Notes: a model not told the origin generated them from the sequence alone. DNA of 64,000 nucleotides from Mycolicibacterium cosmeticum (GCF_000613185.1 NZ_CCBB010000001.1:2170001-2234000); one strand, 5' to 3'. Shown: positions 48,922-57,336, numbered from the stretch's first letter. A program made the numbers and translations.

Positions 48922-49950
48922 ATGAACCTCGGCAACACCGTCGTGCAGTTTGCCACGGCCCCGGTCCGCCTCGGGCTCGCCGTTGCCGACCTGGGCCTGA
49001 GCATAGCCGGTGGGACGCTCAAGACGGTCCAGCGTTCGCTGAACGATCCCGCCGCGATGAGCGGCGGAGCCACCTCCTTTGCCGGCATGCTCGGCCTGGA
49101 GGACGCGGTGGACCGGGCCAACCGGCTGGCCCGGCTGATGGACGACGACGCCCCGCTGGGGCGCGCGCTGGCACAGGACGGCCCGCTCAACCAGCTGCTC
49201 CGGCCGGGCGGCATGGTCGACCAGCTCACCGCGCCCGGCGGACTGCTGGACCGGCTCACCGCCGAGAACGGACCGGTGGCCCGCGCCCTGGCCAAGGACG
49301 GCCTGATCGATCAGGTCACCGCCGAGGGCGGGCTGATGGACCGATTGACCGCCGACGGCGGCGTGGTGTCGCGGGTGATCGCGCCCGGCGGTCTGGCCGA
49401 CCGGCTGCTCGCCGAGGACGGCGTGGTGGAGCGCGCGCTGCGCCCGGACGGTGTGGCCGATCAGCTGCTCGCCGAGAACGGACCGGTGGGCCGTGCCCTG
49501 GCGCCCGGCGGCCTGGTCGAACAGGTCACCGCCGAGGGCGGGCTGATCGACCGGCTCACCACCGACAGCGGGGCCCTGTCCCGGGTGATCGCCCCCGGCG
49601 GCCTGGCCGACCAGTTGCTGGCCGACGACGGGCTCATCGAACGGGTGCTACGTGAGGACGGGGTCGCCGACAAGCTGCTGGCCGACGGCGGGCTGCTCGA
49701 CACGCTGACCGACCCGGACGGGCCGCTGCTCAAACTGGCCGATGTCGCCGACACGCTGAACCGGCTGGCCCCCGGGCTGGAGGCGCTCGCCCCCACCATC
49801 GACGCGCTGCACGAAGCGGTGATCACCCTCAGTCAGGTGGTGAACCCGCTGAGCAATATCGCCGGCCGGATCCCATTGCCGCGGCAGCGCGGCCGGCGTG
49901 CCACGCCTCGGCCGGTCACCTCGCAACGGGTCATCGAGCACGAGGACTGA
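48922..49950 (+). CDS. Decapeptide-repeat protein of unknown function
   Basis: 342 residues. Residues 1-80 are a non-repeated, mildly hydrophobic, helical N-terminus without a clear signal peptide. Residues 81-270 are 19 exact tandem units of ten residues, no gaps, with the pattern [RQ]-[LAV]-[LTI]-[AR]-x-x-Gly-[LVPM]-[hydrophobic]-[DES]; Gly at position 7 is invariant. The tail (271-342) is helical and then basic, RQRGRRATPR. I do not recognise the family. A solenoid or surface-binding repeat is suggested by the strict period. It is divergent from phoP across a PhoP-box-like site. Confidence 0.8.
   Translation: MNLGNTVVQFATAPVRLGLAVADLGLSIAGGTLKTVQRSLNDPAAMSGGATSFAGMLGLEDAVDRANRLARLMDDDAPLGRALAQDGPLNQLLRPGGMVDQLTAPGGLLDRLTAENGPVARALAKDGLIDQVTAEGGLMDRLTADGGVVSRVIAPGGLADRLLAEDGVVERALRPDGVADQLLAENGPVGRALAPGGLVEQVTAEGGLIDRLTTDSGALSRVIAPGGLADQLLADDGLIERVLREDGVADKLLADGGLLDTLTDPDGPLLKLADVADTLNRLAPGLEALAPTIDALHEAVITLSQVVNPLSNIAGRIPLPRQRGRRATPRPVTSQRVIEHED
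49162..49731 (+). repeat. 30-bp tandem coding repeat with 210-bp higher-order duplication
   Basis: The 19 decapeptide codons form a 30-base periodic array. Inside it, 49252-49461 and 49462-49671 are two adjacent 210-base (seven-unit) blocks that match unit for unit, for example GCCGAGAACGGACCGGTGG at 49261 and 49471. This indicates growth by both single-unit and seven-unit duplication. Confidence 0.85.
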
Positions 49951-49976
49951 CCCGCTAAGCTATACGACGTTCCACT

Positions 49977-50051
49977 GCCTCCGTAGCTCAGTGGTAGAGC
50001 ACCCGCCTTGTAAGCGGAAGGCCGTCAGTTCAATCCTGACCGGGGGCTCCA
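49977..50051 (+). tRNA. tRNA-Thr (anticodon TGT)
   Basis: A complete cloverleaf ending in encoded CCA: acceptor GCCTCCG pairs with CGGGGGC (one G-U), D-stem GCTC/GAGC, anticodon loop CTTGTAA giving TGT (reads ACA), T-stem GTCAG/CTGAC with loop TTCAATC. A TATACG at 49961-49966 is a possible -10. An imperfect hairpin (50055-50075) follows and may end the transcript. Confidence 0.95.
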
Positions 50052-50093
50052 CACGGCATCCGACTTGTCGGTGCCTGCCCGTAGTTTGACCCC

Positions 50094-50498
50094 ATGAACC
50101 TCTGCCGGGGTTGCGGCGCACCGCTTTCCAAACGTAGCCAGAAGGTTTACTGCGGCAATGCGTGCCAGGCACTGGATCGGCGCGAGGCAAACACCAAGCT
50201 GTGGCTCGAAACCGGCGAAGCCTGGGTCGACAGTCGCCGTGACCACTACATCCGCGCATATCTCGCCGAAGCCCAATCGGGCTGCTGCGCGATCTGCGGC
50301 GGGGCGAGCGCCTGGCAAGGGCTGCCTCTGGTCCTGGTCTTGGACCACATCGACGGCAATGCCACCAACAATCGCCGGGAGAACCTCCGCCTGGTGTGCC
50401 CGAACTGCGATTCGCAACTGCCCACCTACAAGAGCCGCAACCGCGGCAACGGCCGCAGCTACCGCAGGCAGCGTTACGCCGACGGACTGTCGTACTAG
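50094..50498 (+). CDS. HNH endonuclease next to tRNA-Thr
   Basis: 134 residues. An N-terminal zinc knuckle has Cys4, Cys7, Cys20 and Cys24 (LCRGCGAPL, VYCGNACQ). The HNH domain at about 69-115 has CAICGG, VLDHIDGNATNNRRENL and CPNCDSQ, giving the two CxxC pairs and the metal His/Asn of this nuclease fold. The basic tail is RNRGNGRSYRRQR. Small lone HNH genes are often from mobile elements or phages. It starts 42 bases after the tRNA and converges on the alcohol dehydrogenase gene by 4 bases. Target unknown. Confidence 0.85.
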   Translation: MNLCRGCGAPLSKRSQKVYCGNACQALDRREANTKLWLETGEAWVDSRRDHYIRAYLAEAQSGCCAICGGASAWQGLPLVLVLDHIDGNATNNRRENLRLVCPNCDSQLPTYKSRNRGNGRSYRRQRYADGLSY

Positions 50499-51556
50499 CG
50501 GTAGTCGATCACGATGCGGCCGTCGATCTGGCCGGCCTCCATCCGGGCGAACACGTCGTTGATGTCCTCCAACCGCGCGCTGTGCACGGTCGGGTGGATC
50601 AAGCCACGGGCGTAGAAGTCCAAGGCCTCGGCCATGTCCTGGCGGGTGCCGACGATCGATCCGCGAATGGTCAGGCCTTTGAGCACGATCTCGAAGATCG
50701 GGGCCGGGAATTCGCCGGGAGGCAGCCCGATGAACACGATCGTGCCGCCGCGGCGCGCCAGCCCGATCGCCTGCCCGAAGGCCTGCGGGTGCACCGCGGT
50801 GACCAACACACCGTGCACCCCGCCGGTGGCCTTCTGCACCTCGGCGACGACATCGGCGGTGCGGGCGTTGACGACCACCTCGGCGCCGAGGCGGGTGGCC
50901 AGTGCGAGCTTGGTGTCGTCGATGTCCACCGCGACCACCCGCAGGCCCATCGCACGGGCATACTGCACCGCGATGTGGCCCAGCCCGCCGATACCTGAGA
51001 TGGCCACCCACTGGCCGGGCCGGGTATCGGTGACCTTGAGGCCCTTGTAGACCGTGACGCCGGCGCACAGGATGGGCGCGACCTCGAGCGGGTCGGCGCC
51101 CTCGGGGATGCGTGCCGCGTGTGCGGCTTCGACCAGCATGAAGGAGCCGAAGCTGCCATTGACGGTGTAGCCACCGTTGCGCTGGCTCTCGCAGAGGGTT
51201 TCCCACCCGGTGCGGCAGTATTCGCACCGGCCGCATGCCGACCAGAGCCAGGCATTGCCGACCTTGTCACCGACCTTCAGGTCGTCGACGCCGTCACCGA
51301 GGGCGACGACGGTGCCGCATCCCTCGTGTCCGGGGACGAAGGGAGGCGTCGGCTTGACGGGCCAATCCCCGTGCGCGGCATGGAGATCGGTGTGGCAGAC
51401 GCCGGAGGTTTCGAGTTTGACCAGCACCTCCCCGTAGCCGGGGGTGGGCAGGTCGAGATTCTCCACCTGCAACGGCTCGCCGAAACCGGTGACGACGGCG
51501 GCGTGCATGACATTGGTGGTGGCCGAGGTGGTGGGAGTGCGCAGGGTACTGGTCAT
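50495..51556 (-). CDS. Zinc-dependent alcohol dehydrogenase (AdhP/AdhA type)
   Basis: 353 residues. Catalytic zinc: SGVCHTDLHAAHGDW and GHEGCG; structural zinc: CGRCEYCRTGWETLC; NAD motif ISGIGGLGHIAVQYA with the acidic VDIDD end of the second strand. This is the tetrameric ADH group resembling bacterial AdhP/AdhA, active on short alcohols such as ethanol. The N-terminal 16 residues are a Thr-rich extension. ATG 51556. Divergent from the DHFR-fold gene. Confidence 0.9.
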   Translation of the reverse strand: MTSTLRTPTTSATTNVMHAAVVTGFGEPLQVENLDLPTPGYGEVLVKLETSGVCHTDLHAAHGDWPVKPTPPFVPGHEGCGTVVALGDGVDDLKVGDKVGNAWLWSACGRCEYCRTGWETLCESQRNGGYTVNGSFGSFMLVEAAHAARIPEGADPLEVAPILCAGVTVYKGLKVTDTRPGQWVAISGIGGLGHIAVQYARAMGLRVVAVDIDDTKLALATRLGAEVVVNARTADVVAEVQKATGGVHGVLVTAVHPQAFGQAIGLARRGGTIVFIGLPPGEFPAPIFEIVLKGLTIRGSIVGTRQDMAEALDFYARGLIHPTVHSARLEDINDVFARMEAGQIDGRIVIDYR

Positions 51557-51664
51557 GAGGACATTCCAGTCCGGAAAACGATCCGCCAGTAGGGTCTTTG
51601 GGCCTCGATCGGCCGCCGGTAACAACCGTCGATGATTTCCCGGCCGTCGTCGGGTCTGACCGGT

Positions 51665-52285
51665 ATGACCTTCACAACCGCGCACATGTCGATATCCCTG
51701 GACGGCTTCGTCGCCGGCCCCGACCAGACCCGCGACGACCCGATCGGGCGCGGCGGCATGGCGCTGCACCAATGGCATTTCGACGCCGCACTGCCCGGCC
51801 ACGAGGTAGACGCCGACTGGACCGGCCGGCTCTTGCGGCCCCGAGGCGCCTATGTGATGGGCCGCAACATGTTCGGGCCCGTCCGCGGGGAGTGGAGCAC
51901 CGCCGAGCCATGGCGGGGCTGGTGGGGCGACGAGCCGCCCTATCACGCACCGGTCTTCGTGTTGACGCATTTCCCGCACGACCCGATCGAGATGGCCGGT
52001 GGCACCACTTTCCACTTCGTCACCGGCGGTATCGCCGATGCACTGGAGCAGGCCAGGGCCGCCGGGGACGGCGATGTCGACATCGCCGGTGGCGCGTCGG
52101 CGGTACGGCAGGCACTGGCCGCGGGCGAACTCGACGAGCTGACGCTCGACATCATCCCCGTGCTGCTCGGCCGCGGTGAACGCATCTTCGACGACAGCAC
52201 CGCCGGGTCTCTCACCCAGCTGGAAGCCGGGGTGTCACCGTGGGCCACCCACATCAGGTACCGCGTGAGCCCCTCAGCGCAATGA
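51665..52285 (+). CDS. RibD C-terminal/DHFR-fold protein
   Basis: 206 residues. FTTAHMSISLDGFVAGPDQ at the start, YVMGRNMFGP, FHFVTGGIADAL, VDIAGGASAVRQAL and LTLDIIPVLLGRGERIF are the DHFR/RibD C-terminal reductase pattern; NADPH binding is expected. The substrate is unknown. Its last 12 bases overlap the EspC-like gene, which converges. Confidence 0.85.
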   Translation: MTFTTAHMSISLDGFVAGPDQTRDDPIGRGGMALHQWHFDAALPGHEVDADWTGRLLRPRGAYVMGRNMFGPVRGEWSTAEPWRGWWGDEPPYHAPVFVLTHFPHDPIEMAGGTTFHFVTGGIADALEQARAAGDGDVDIAGGASAVRQALAAGELDELTLDIIPVLLGRGERIFDDSTAGSLTQLEAGVSPWATHIRYRVSPSAQ

Positions 52286-52573
52286 GTCGTCCAGCCGGCC
52301 ACCGAGTTCTTCGTCGGCCTGCTGATAGGCCGCCGCGGCAGCCGTCAAACTGCTTGCGTAGGTGGTCAATCCACCATGCAGGGTGTCTGCCGCCGAGTCG
52401 AGCGCGTCGGCGGCGAATCGGCTGGCGGCACCCGAAGACATGGTGGTCATCCCGTCGGCCGCCCCGGCCAGCGCGGCGCCGATATCGAGATTCGCCACCG
52501 CCGCTGCCACACCGGCCTGCGCCGCCGCGGCGGCCAGCAAGGCCGCGGGATCGACATGCAGCGGTGCGGTCAC
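52274..52573 (-). CDS. EspC-like ESX (type VII) secretion-associated protein
   Basis: 99 residues, alanine-rich, predicted as two helices with a central turn, like the EspC/DUF2580 and WXG100 helical hairpins. The start LHVDPAALLAAAAAQAG and the late AAAYQQADEELG match that family; the latter contains the YxxxD secretion signal of type VII substrates. GTG at 52573. No esx or ecc genes are nearby, so it must use a system encoded elsewhere. PhoP controls EspA/EspC in M. tuberculosis; a link here is only a guess. Confidence 0.65.
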   Translation of the reverse strand: MTAPLHVDPAALLAAAAAQAGVAAAVANLDIGAALAGAADGMTTMSSGAASRFAADALDSAADTLHGGLTTYASSLTAAAAAYQQADEELGGRLDDSLR

Positions 52574-52645
52574 GCTGTCCAGTCTAAGGTCGGCGTGGGG
52601 CACCGGGTCGCACCTCTTCCCGGCGCCGGACAAGGAGGAACCGTC

Positions 52646-53011
52646 ATGGCCGAGGCCGCATTCTGGGTCGCGTGGGGACTACCGACACGGGGTCGCGAGA
52701 CGAACGCGCTGGGGCTGCTGAAGAAGTCCCGCGACTACCTGCAGCAGGCAGCACAGGACGGCCGGATCGAGCGATTCGAGACGGTCATCCTGCGCCCGCA
52801 GAGCCCCGAACTGGGTGGCTTCTTCCTGATCCAGGGCAGCACCGGCCAGATCGACGCGCTGCGCCGCGATGCCGACTTCGAGACCTGGGTCAACCAGGTG
52901 CAGCTGGTCGCCGATCGGGTTGCGGCGGTGGACGCGTGGGTGGATGCCGGGATCGACGAGGCGATCGGGCTCTATGAGGACGCGCTTCGCGAAGCCGGAT
53001 TGAGCGACTGA
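52646..53011 (+). CDS. Conserved protein of unknown function
   Basis: 121 residues, soluble, not recognised. It has an alpha/beta pattern: a FWVAWGLPTRGRET strand-loop, a helix LGLLKKSRDYLQQAAQDG, then RIERFETVILRP and GGFFLIQGS strands and a final helical part. The order resembles a ferredoxin-like dimeric alpha/beta barrel as in YCII proteins, but that is inference. A strong AAGGAGG ribosome site lies 7 bases before the ATG. It lies alone between the EspC-like and DUF4185 genes. Confidence 0.6.
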   Translation: MAEAAFWVAWGLPTRGRETNALGLLKKSRDYLQQAAQDGRIERFETVILRPQSPELGGFFLIQGSTGQIDALRRDADFETWVNQVQLVADRVAAVDAWVDAGIDEAIGLYEDALREAGLSD

Positions 53012-53106
53012 GAAGTTCCGCGTAACAAAAATTGTCGCCGCTGCGAATATGGGAGGGGTTGCACAAACGGGTTGACCGCCCCGGGCGATTGACGGAGGAC
53101 GCACGC

Positions 53107-55188
53107 ATGGGCGCAGCAGCGCATATCGGTCGGGTCGGCGGTTTGGCGGTGGCGCTGGGCGTGGGCACCGCAATCGCGACGGGTCACGGGATCGCGGCGG
53201 CCGACGACACCGGAACGTCCGGCACTCAGTCCGCCGGCACCCAGTCCTCGGGCAGCGGCACGACCGGTGGCACCAAGACTTCGGACACCAAAGCCGACAC
53301 CAAAGCCGACACCAAGGCCACCGACACCAAGACGACCGAGCCGGCCGGTACCAAGACGGCCGAGGTCAGCGCCCAGACCAACACCGGCACGTCCTCGAAA
53401 CCGGACACCGAAACCGAACCGGAGACCGGGCCCGAGGCCAAGCCCGAGGCTGAAGGCAACTCCGACTCCGACCCCGAAACCCCGGAGCCGGAGAAGGAGA
53501 CGCCCAAACCGGCCAAGCCCAAGAAGGCAGTACGCACCGAGAACAAGGGCACCACCGAAACCAAGAACACCGCCGAGGTCAAGACCACCAAGACCCCCAC
53601 CGCCGCAGACCCCTCGCCCGCCGAGACGAAGACATCCCCCACCGCGACCGCGGCGGTGTCGGCCACGGTGCAACCCGCCGCCTCGGTCGCCGTCTTCGCC
53701 AACGCACGGTCGCTGGCGGCGGCGACATCCGCGACATCCACGACGGCCACACCGGCACCCGTGCCGATCCCGGACGTGTTGCGCAAACCGGTCACCACGG
53801 TGCTCAAGGCCGTCTCCGGCGTCCTGGACTGGGCGCTGAGCTTCGCGCCGAACTCGCCGGCCCAACCGGTGCTGGGCTGGACGCTGCTGGCGTTCGCCCG
53901 CCGCGAGGTGGAAAACCTGCTGACCGCGATCAACCCGAAGAGCGCGGCCGCCACCGGCGGCGTCGCCACCGATACCACCAGCCTGGCGCTGGCCGCGGCC
54001 GCCATGAACCCGCGCCCCGGCTTCCCCTACCCCGGTCAGCAGCTGAGCCCGTCGACCAGCTTCGTCGACTGGGTCACCGGCAACTTCGCCCCGAACGACA
54101 CCTACACCCGGTTCGGCATCTGGGGCACCGACGTCGGCACCATGTGGGACAACGGAATCGCCGACGATCCGAGCACCCCGATCAACGAGCACCAGGTCCT
54201 CATCGCGTTCGGCGACACCTTCGGCGGCCCCAACATGACGGGGACGTGGCGCCTCAACACGCTGTTCCGCAGTTCCGACACCGACCTGTCCAACGGGATG
54301 AGCATTCCGAACGGCCAATGGCTCAACGGCAACATGTTCGGCGGGGCACCGCTGTGGGGCGAGACCTATGCCCGCCAGATCATCCTGCCCGAACGGCTCC
54401 CCGCCGGGCTGCCCACCGGGGTCACGCTGATCCCCACCGCAGGCATCTCGGTGCCCACCCCCGGCACGAAATACGGTGCGACGCAGTATCTCAGCTTCAT
54501 GTCGGTCAAGCAGTGGGGCGCCGCGGGACAGTGGACCACCAACTACTCGGCGATCGCCTACTCCGAGGACAACGGCGAGAACTGGTACATCGCGCCCAAG
54601 AGCGTGCGCACCAATTTCGGCGGGAACGCCAAGTTCCAGCAGGCCGCGCTGGTGCGTCCCGGCGACGGCTACGTCTACTCGTACGGCACCCCCAACGGCA
54701 GGCAGGGTTCGGCCTATGTGTCGCGGGTGCTGGAGAAGGACATCCTCGACGCCAGCAAGTACGAGTTCTACAGCAAGGGCAGCAAGGGCGGGATCTTCGG
54801 GATCGGCGCCTACCCGGCCGGCTGGTACAAGAACGATCCGTCCAAGGCCAGCCCGGTATTCGGCCAGGAGAAGGGCGCCTGCGGCATCGCCAAACCCGGC
54901 AACCAGGTCAGCGAGATGTCGGTGCAGTACAACCAGACGCTGAACAAGTATGTGGTGCTGCACGCCGACCAGTTCAACAACATCATCCTGCGCACGGCCG
55001 ACAGCCCCGAGGGCACCTGGTCGGCGCCGACGGTGCTGATGACGCAGCAGAACGGCGGCATCTACGCCCCGATGCTGCATCCGTGGTCGCCGTCGACCGC
55101 CGGCACGGGCACCGACCTGTACTGGAACCTGTCGCTGTGGAGTGAGTACAACGTCATGTTGATGAAGACCGACCTGACCAAGCTGTGA
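53107..55188 (+). CDS. Secreted DUF4185 protein, candidate arabinan-active glycosidase
   Basis: 693 residues. Signal peptide about 1-33 (cleavage near HGIAAADD). Residues 34-200 are a Thr/Lys/Glu/Pro low-complexity stalk with short KADT repeats. Residues 215-275 (VPIPDVLRKPVTTVLKAVSG, LGWTLLAFARREVENLL) are a module common in mycobacterial surface proteins. Residues 310-693 are DUF4185: FGIWGTDVGTMWDNG, HQVLIAFGDTFGGP, YARQIILPERL, YSAIAYSEDNGENWYI and a five-bladed propeller-like end. Some DUF4185 proteins are endo-D-arabinanases (GH183), so a role in remodelling arabinogalactan is possible. GGAGG is 8 bases before the ATG. Confidence 0.78.
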   Translation: MGAAAHIGRVGGLAVALGVGTAIATGHGIAAADDTGTSGTQSAGTQSSGSGTTGGTKTSDTKADTKADTKATDTKTTEPAGTKTAEVSAQTNTGTSSKPDTETEPETGPEAKPEAEGNSDSDPETPEPEKETPKPAKPKKAVRTENKGTTETKNTAEVKTTKTPTAADPSPAETKTSPTATAAVSATVQPAASVAVFANARSLAAATSATSTTATPAPVPIPDVLRKPVTTVLKAVSGVLDWALSFAPNSPAQPVLGWTLLAFARREVENLLTAINPKSAAATGGVATDTTSLALAAAAMNPRPGFPYPGQQLSPSTSFVDWVTGNFAPNDTYTRFGIWGTDVGTMWDNGIADDPSTPINEHQVLIAFGDTFGGPNMTGTWRLNTLFRSSDTDLSNGMSIPNGQWLNGNMFGGAPLWGETYARQIILPERLPAGLPTGVTLIPTAGISVPTPGTKYGATQYLSFMSVKQWGAAGQWTTNYSAIAYSEDNGENWYIAPKSVRTNFGGNAKFQQAALVRPGDGYVYSYGTPNGRQGSAYVSRVLEKDILDASKYEFYSKGSKGGIFGIGAYPAGWYKNDPSKASPVFGQEKGACGIAKPGNQVSEMSVQYNQTLNKYVVLHADQFNNIILRTADSPEGTWSAPTVLMTQQNGGIYAPMLHPWSPSTAGTGTDLYWNLSLWSEYNVMLMKTDLTKL

Positions 55189-55661
55189 TCATGCCGGCCC
55201 GGCTCCTCGCCCTGCTCGCCACCGCCGCCCTGGCCGTTCCGGCCGTCGCCTCGGCCGATCCCGCTGTGCCACAACCGGACTCCCCGTGCACCGCGGACCT
55301 CGGCGGGGCCGCCACGCTGCCCTTCGGACGGTCCCTGCCACTGGTGTGCCAGGACTCGAGGTGGCAGGCCGTCACCGCGCCCGGCGATCCCAGCGATCGC
55401 TGGGTCAGCTTCGGGCCTCCCATCGCCCTGCACGGCGAAGGCCTGCGTAATCCGAATCTGAGCTCCGGCGCCTGGACGGCGACGCCACTGGACCCGCAGG
55501 CCCAGTGCGCCGCCACCCAGCACGCGGTCGTCAGCGCCGGAGTGGTCGGCCCGCCCGTCACCGCCAAAGGCGAACCGGGGCAGCCATTTTCATTTCAGGT
55601 ACTGCCCAGCCTGTTCGATATCACGATGACCGGGCACTGCCTCTGGACGCGTACCGGCTAA
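55185..55661 (+). CDS. Small secreted protein of unknown function
   Basis: 158 residues. Signal peptide to about residue 24 (LLALLATAALAVPAVASADP). The mature part contains four cysteines (in SPCTADL, LVCQDSR, QCAATQH, HCLWTR) that could form two disulfides. No family recognised. GTG 55185 overlaps the DUF4185 stop as GTGA, so the two are co-translated and probably act in the same place, the cell wall; ATG 55191 is the alternative start. Confidence 0.65.
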   Translation: MIMPARLLALLATAALAVPAVASADPAVPQPDSPCTADLGGAATLPFGRSLPLVCQDSRWQAVTAPGDPSDRWVSFGPPIALHGEGLRNPNLSSGAWTATPLDPQAQCAATQHAVVSAGVVGPPVTAKGEPGQPFSFQVLPSLFDITMTGHCLWTRTG

Positions 55662-55912
55662 GGGCACACGGTGACGTGCCCGAACGGACCCGTCACGCAC
55701 GGCAGGTAGATCCCCGGCCCGTAATCCCAGCCGCGGTGGCGGCCGTTGTCCCAGCGCCAGTCGTCGCCGTGGCCGTGCCCCCAACCGGGGTCCTCGGCAA
55801 ACGGCGCCGACGGTGCCGCCGCGGCGGCCGTCGCCGTACCCACACCCAACGCACCCATTCCCAATGCGCCCACGATCGCCGCCCCCGTGGCGAACTTGCG
55901 CAGCCCGTTCAT
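55658..55912 (-). CDS. Small secreted His/Trp/Asp-rich protein
   Basis: 84 residues. Signal peptide about 1-32 (AIVGALGMGALGVGTATAAAAA). The mature 50 residues are rich in Gly, His, Trp and Asp (WGHGHGDDWRWDNGRHRGWD) and hold two cysteines (LPCVTG, VTVCP). Metal binding is possible by composition. GGAGG is 6 bases before the ATG. Convergent with the preceding gene (overlap 4) and divergent from xdhC. Confidence 0.65.
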   Translation of the reverse strand: MNGLRKFATGAAIVGALGMGALGVGTATAAAAAPSAPFAEDPGWGHGHGDDWRWDNGRHRGWDYGPGIYLPCVTGPFGHVTVCP

Positions 55913-56045
55913 CACAACCTCCAACAACATCTGTCCTGGGTCGAACACGCCCCCGACCCACCCATAACCGACGCCCTGCGGCGCGGCGAAATTCCCGGGC
56001 GTGCGCGGAACTCCCATCGCGGCCCACGCCCCTAGACTCCACACC

Positions 56046-57224
56046 GTGCGCGAGGTTCTCGATGACCTGATGGCCATCTGGCGGTCCGGCGGCACCGCCG
56101 GGCTGGCCACGGTGGTGCGCACGATCAGGTCCGCGCCGCGTCCGGCCGGTGCTGCCCTGGTGGTGGCCCCCGACGGCAGCGTGGCCGGGTCCGTCTCGGG
56201 TGGCTGTGTCGAGGGTGCGGTGTACGAACTGGCCACCGAGGTGGTCGGCGCGGGCGCTCCCGAATTGCAGCGCTACGGGATCAGCGACGACGACGCCTTC
56301 GCCGTCGGCTTGACCTGCGGCGGCCTGCTGGACGTGTTCGTGGAGCCGGTTTCGCAGAAGACGTTTCCCGAGCTCGCCGACGTCGCCGAGGCGATCGCAG
56401 CGCACCGGCCGATCGCGGTGGCCACGGTGATCGCACACCCCGACCGGTCCCGGCTGGGCCGGCGGCTGATCGTCGATCCGGACCGGCATCTGGGCGGCCT
56501 GGGGTCGGAGCGGGCCGATGCGGCGGTCGTCGACGACGCCCGTGGTCTGCTGGTGGCCGGCCGTACCGCGGTGCTGTCCTACGGCCCCGACGGCGAGCGC
56601 CTGGACGAGAGCTCCGGCGGGACCGATACCGGCATGGAGGTGTTCGTCGCCAGTTATGCGCCGCGGCCGCGCATGCTGATCATCGGCGCGATCGACTTCG
56701 CCGCCGCCCTGGCCCAGCAGGCCGCGTTCCTCGGCTACCGCGTCACGGTGTGCGATGCCCGCCCGGTGTTCGCCACTGCGGCCCGCTTCCCCGCCGCCGA
56801 TCAGGTGGTGGTCGACTGGCCGGACCGGTATCTGCGCGGCCAGCAGGAACTCGGCGCGATCGACGGCCGGACCGCGATCTGCGTGCTCACCCACGACCCC
56901 AAATTCGATGTACCCGCCCTCGAGGTGGCGCTGCGGCTGCCACAGGTCGGCTATGTCGGCGCCATGGGATCGCGGCGCACACACCTGGACCGGTTGCAGC
57001 GGCTGCGCGACGCCGGCCTCACCGCGACCGACCTGGACCGGCTGTCCAGCCCGATCGGCCTGGATCTGGGGGCCCGGACGCCGGAGGAGACGGCGGTGTC
57101 CATCGTGGCCGAGATCATCGCCCGGCGCTGGGGCGGCGGTGGCCGCCCGCTGGCCGCCGTCGACGGCCGGATTCACCACGAACTGGTCGGCCGACCATCC
57201 ATGACCAGCGACGACGTGCGGTAA
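56046..57224 (+). CDS. XdhC/CoxI-family maturation factor
   Basis: 392 residues. N-terminal XdhC/CoxI domain with LMAIWRSGGTAGLATVVRT, SVSGGCVEGAVY and LTCGGLLDVFVEP; C-terminal Rossmann domain with MLIIGAIDFAAALAQQA, CVLTHDPKFD and VGYVGAMGSRRTH. These factors sulfurate or insert the molybdenum cofactor of molybdenum hydroxylases. It directly precedes the coxL-type gene by 112 bases, so it is most likely the dedicated factor for that enzyme. GTG start at 56046. Confidence 0.88.
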   Translation: MREVLDDLMAIWRSGGTAGLATVVRTIRSAPRPAGAALVVAPDGSVAGSVSGGCVEGAVYELATEVVGAGAPELQRYGISDDDAFAVGLTCGGLLDVFVEPVSQKTFPELADVAEAIAAHRPIAVATVIAHPDRSRLGRRLIVDPDRHLGGLGSERADAAVVDDARGLLVAGRTAVLSYGPDGERLDESSGGTDTGMEVFVASYAPRPRMLIIGAIDFAAALAQQAAFLGYRVTVCDARPVFATAARFPAADQVVVDWPDRYLRGQQELGAIDGRTAICVLTHDPKFDVPALEVALRLPQVGYVGAMGSRRTHLDRLQRLRDAGLTATDLDRLSSPIGLDLGARTPEETAVSIVAEIIARRWGGGGRPLAAVDGRIHHELVGRPSMTSDDVR

Positions 57225-57336
57225 CGCGACTCTCTTCTTTTGGAATGCTCCCTCTCGCGCTACGATAGCGCCACTCGCAGGCGGGTGTGTCCAGCATCAC
57301 TTACCCGCGCAAGTACTCATGGACAGGAGCCGGTCA

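Noticed and set aside
49162..49731. CRISPR-like array suggested by the 30-base period
   Set aside because: The repeats are coding, in frame, degenerate at third positions and without spacers; no cas genes are present.
52274..53011. An ESX locus around the EspC-like gene
   Set aside because: No esxA/esxB, ecc, PE or PPE genes are seen on either side.
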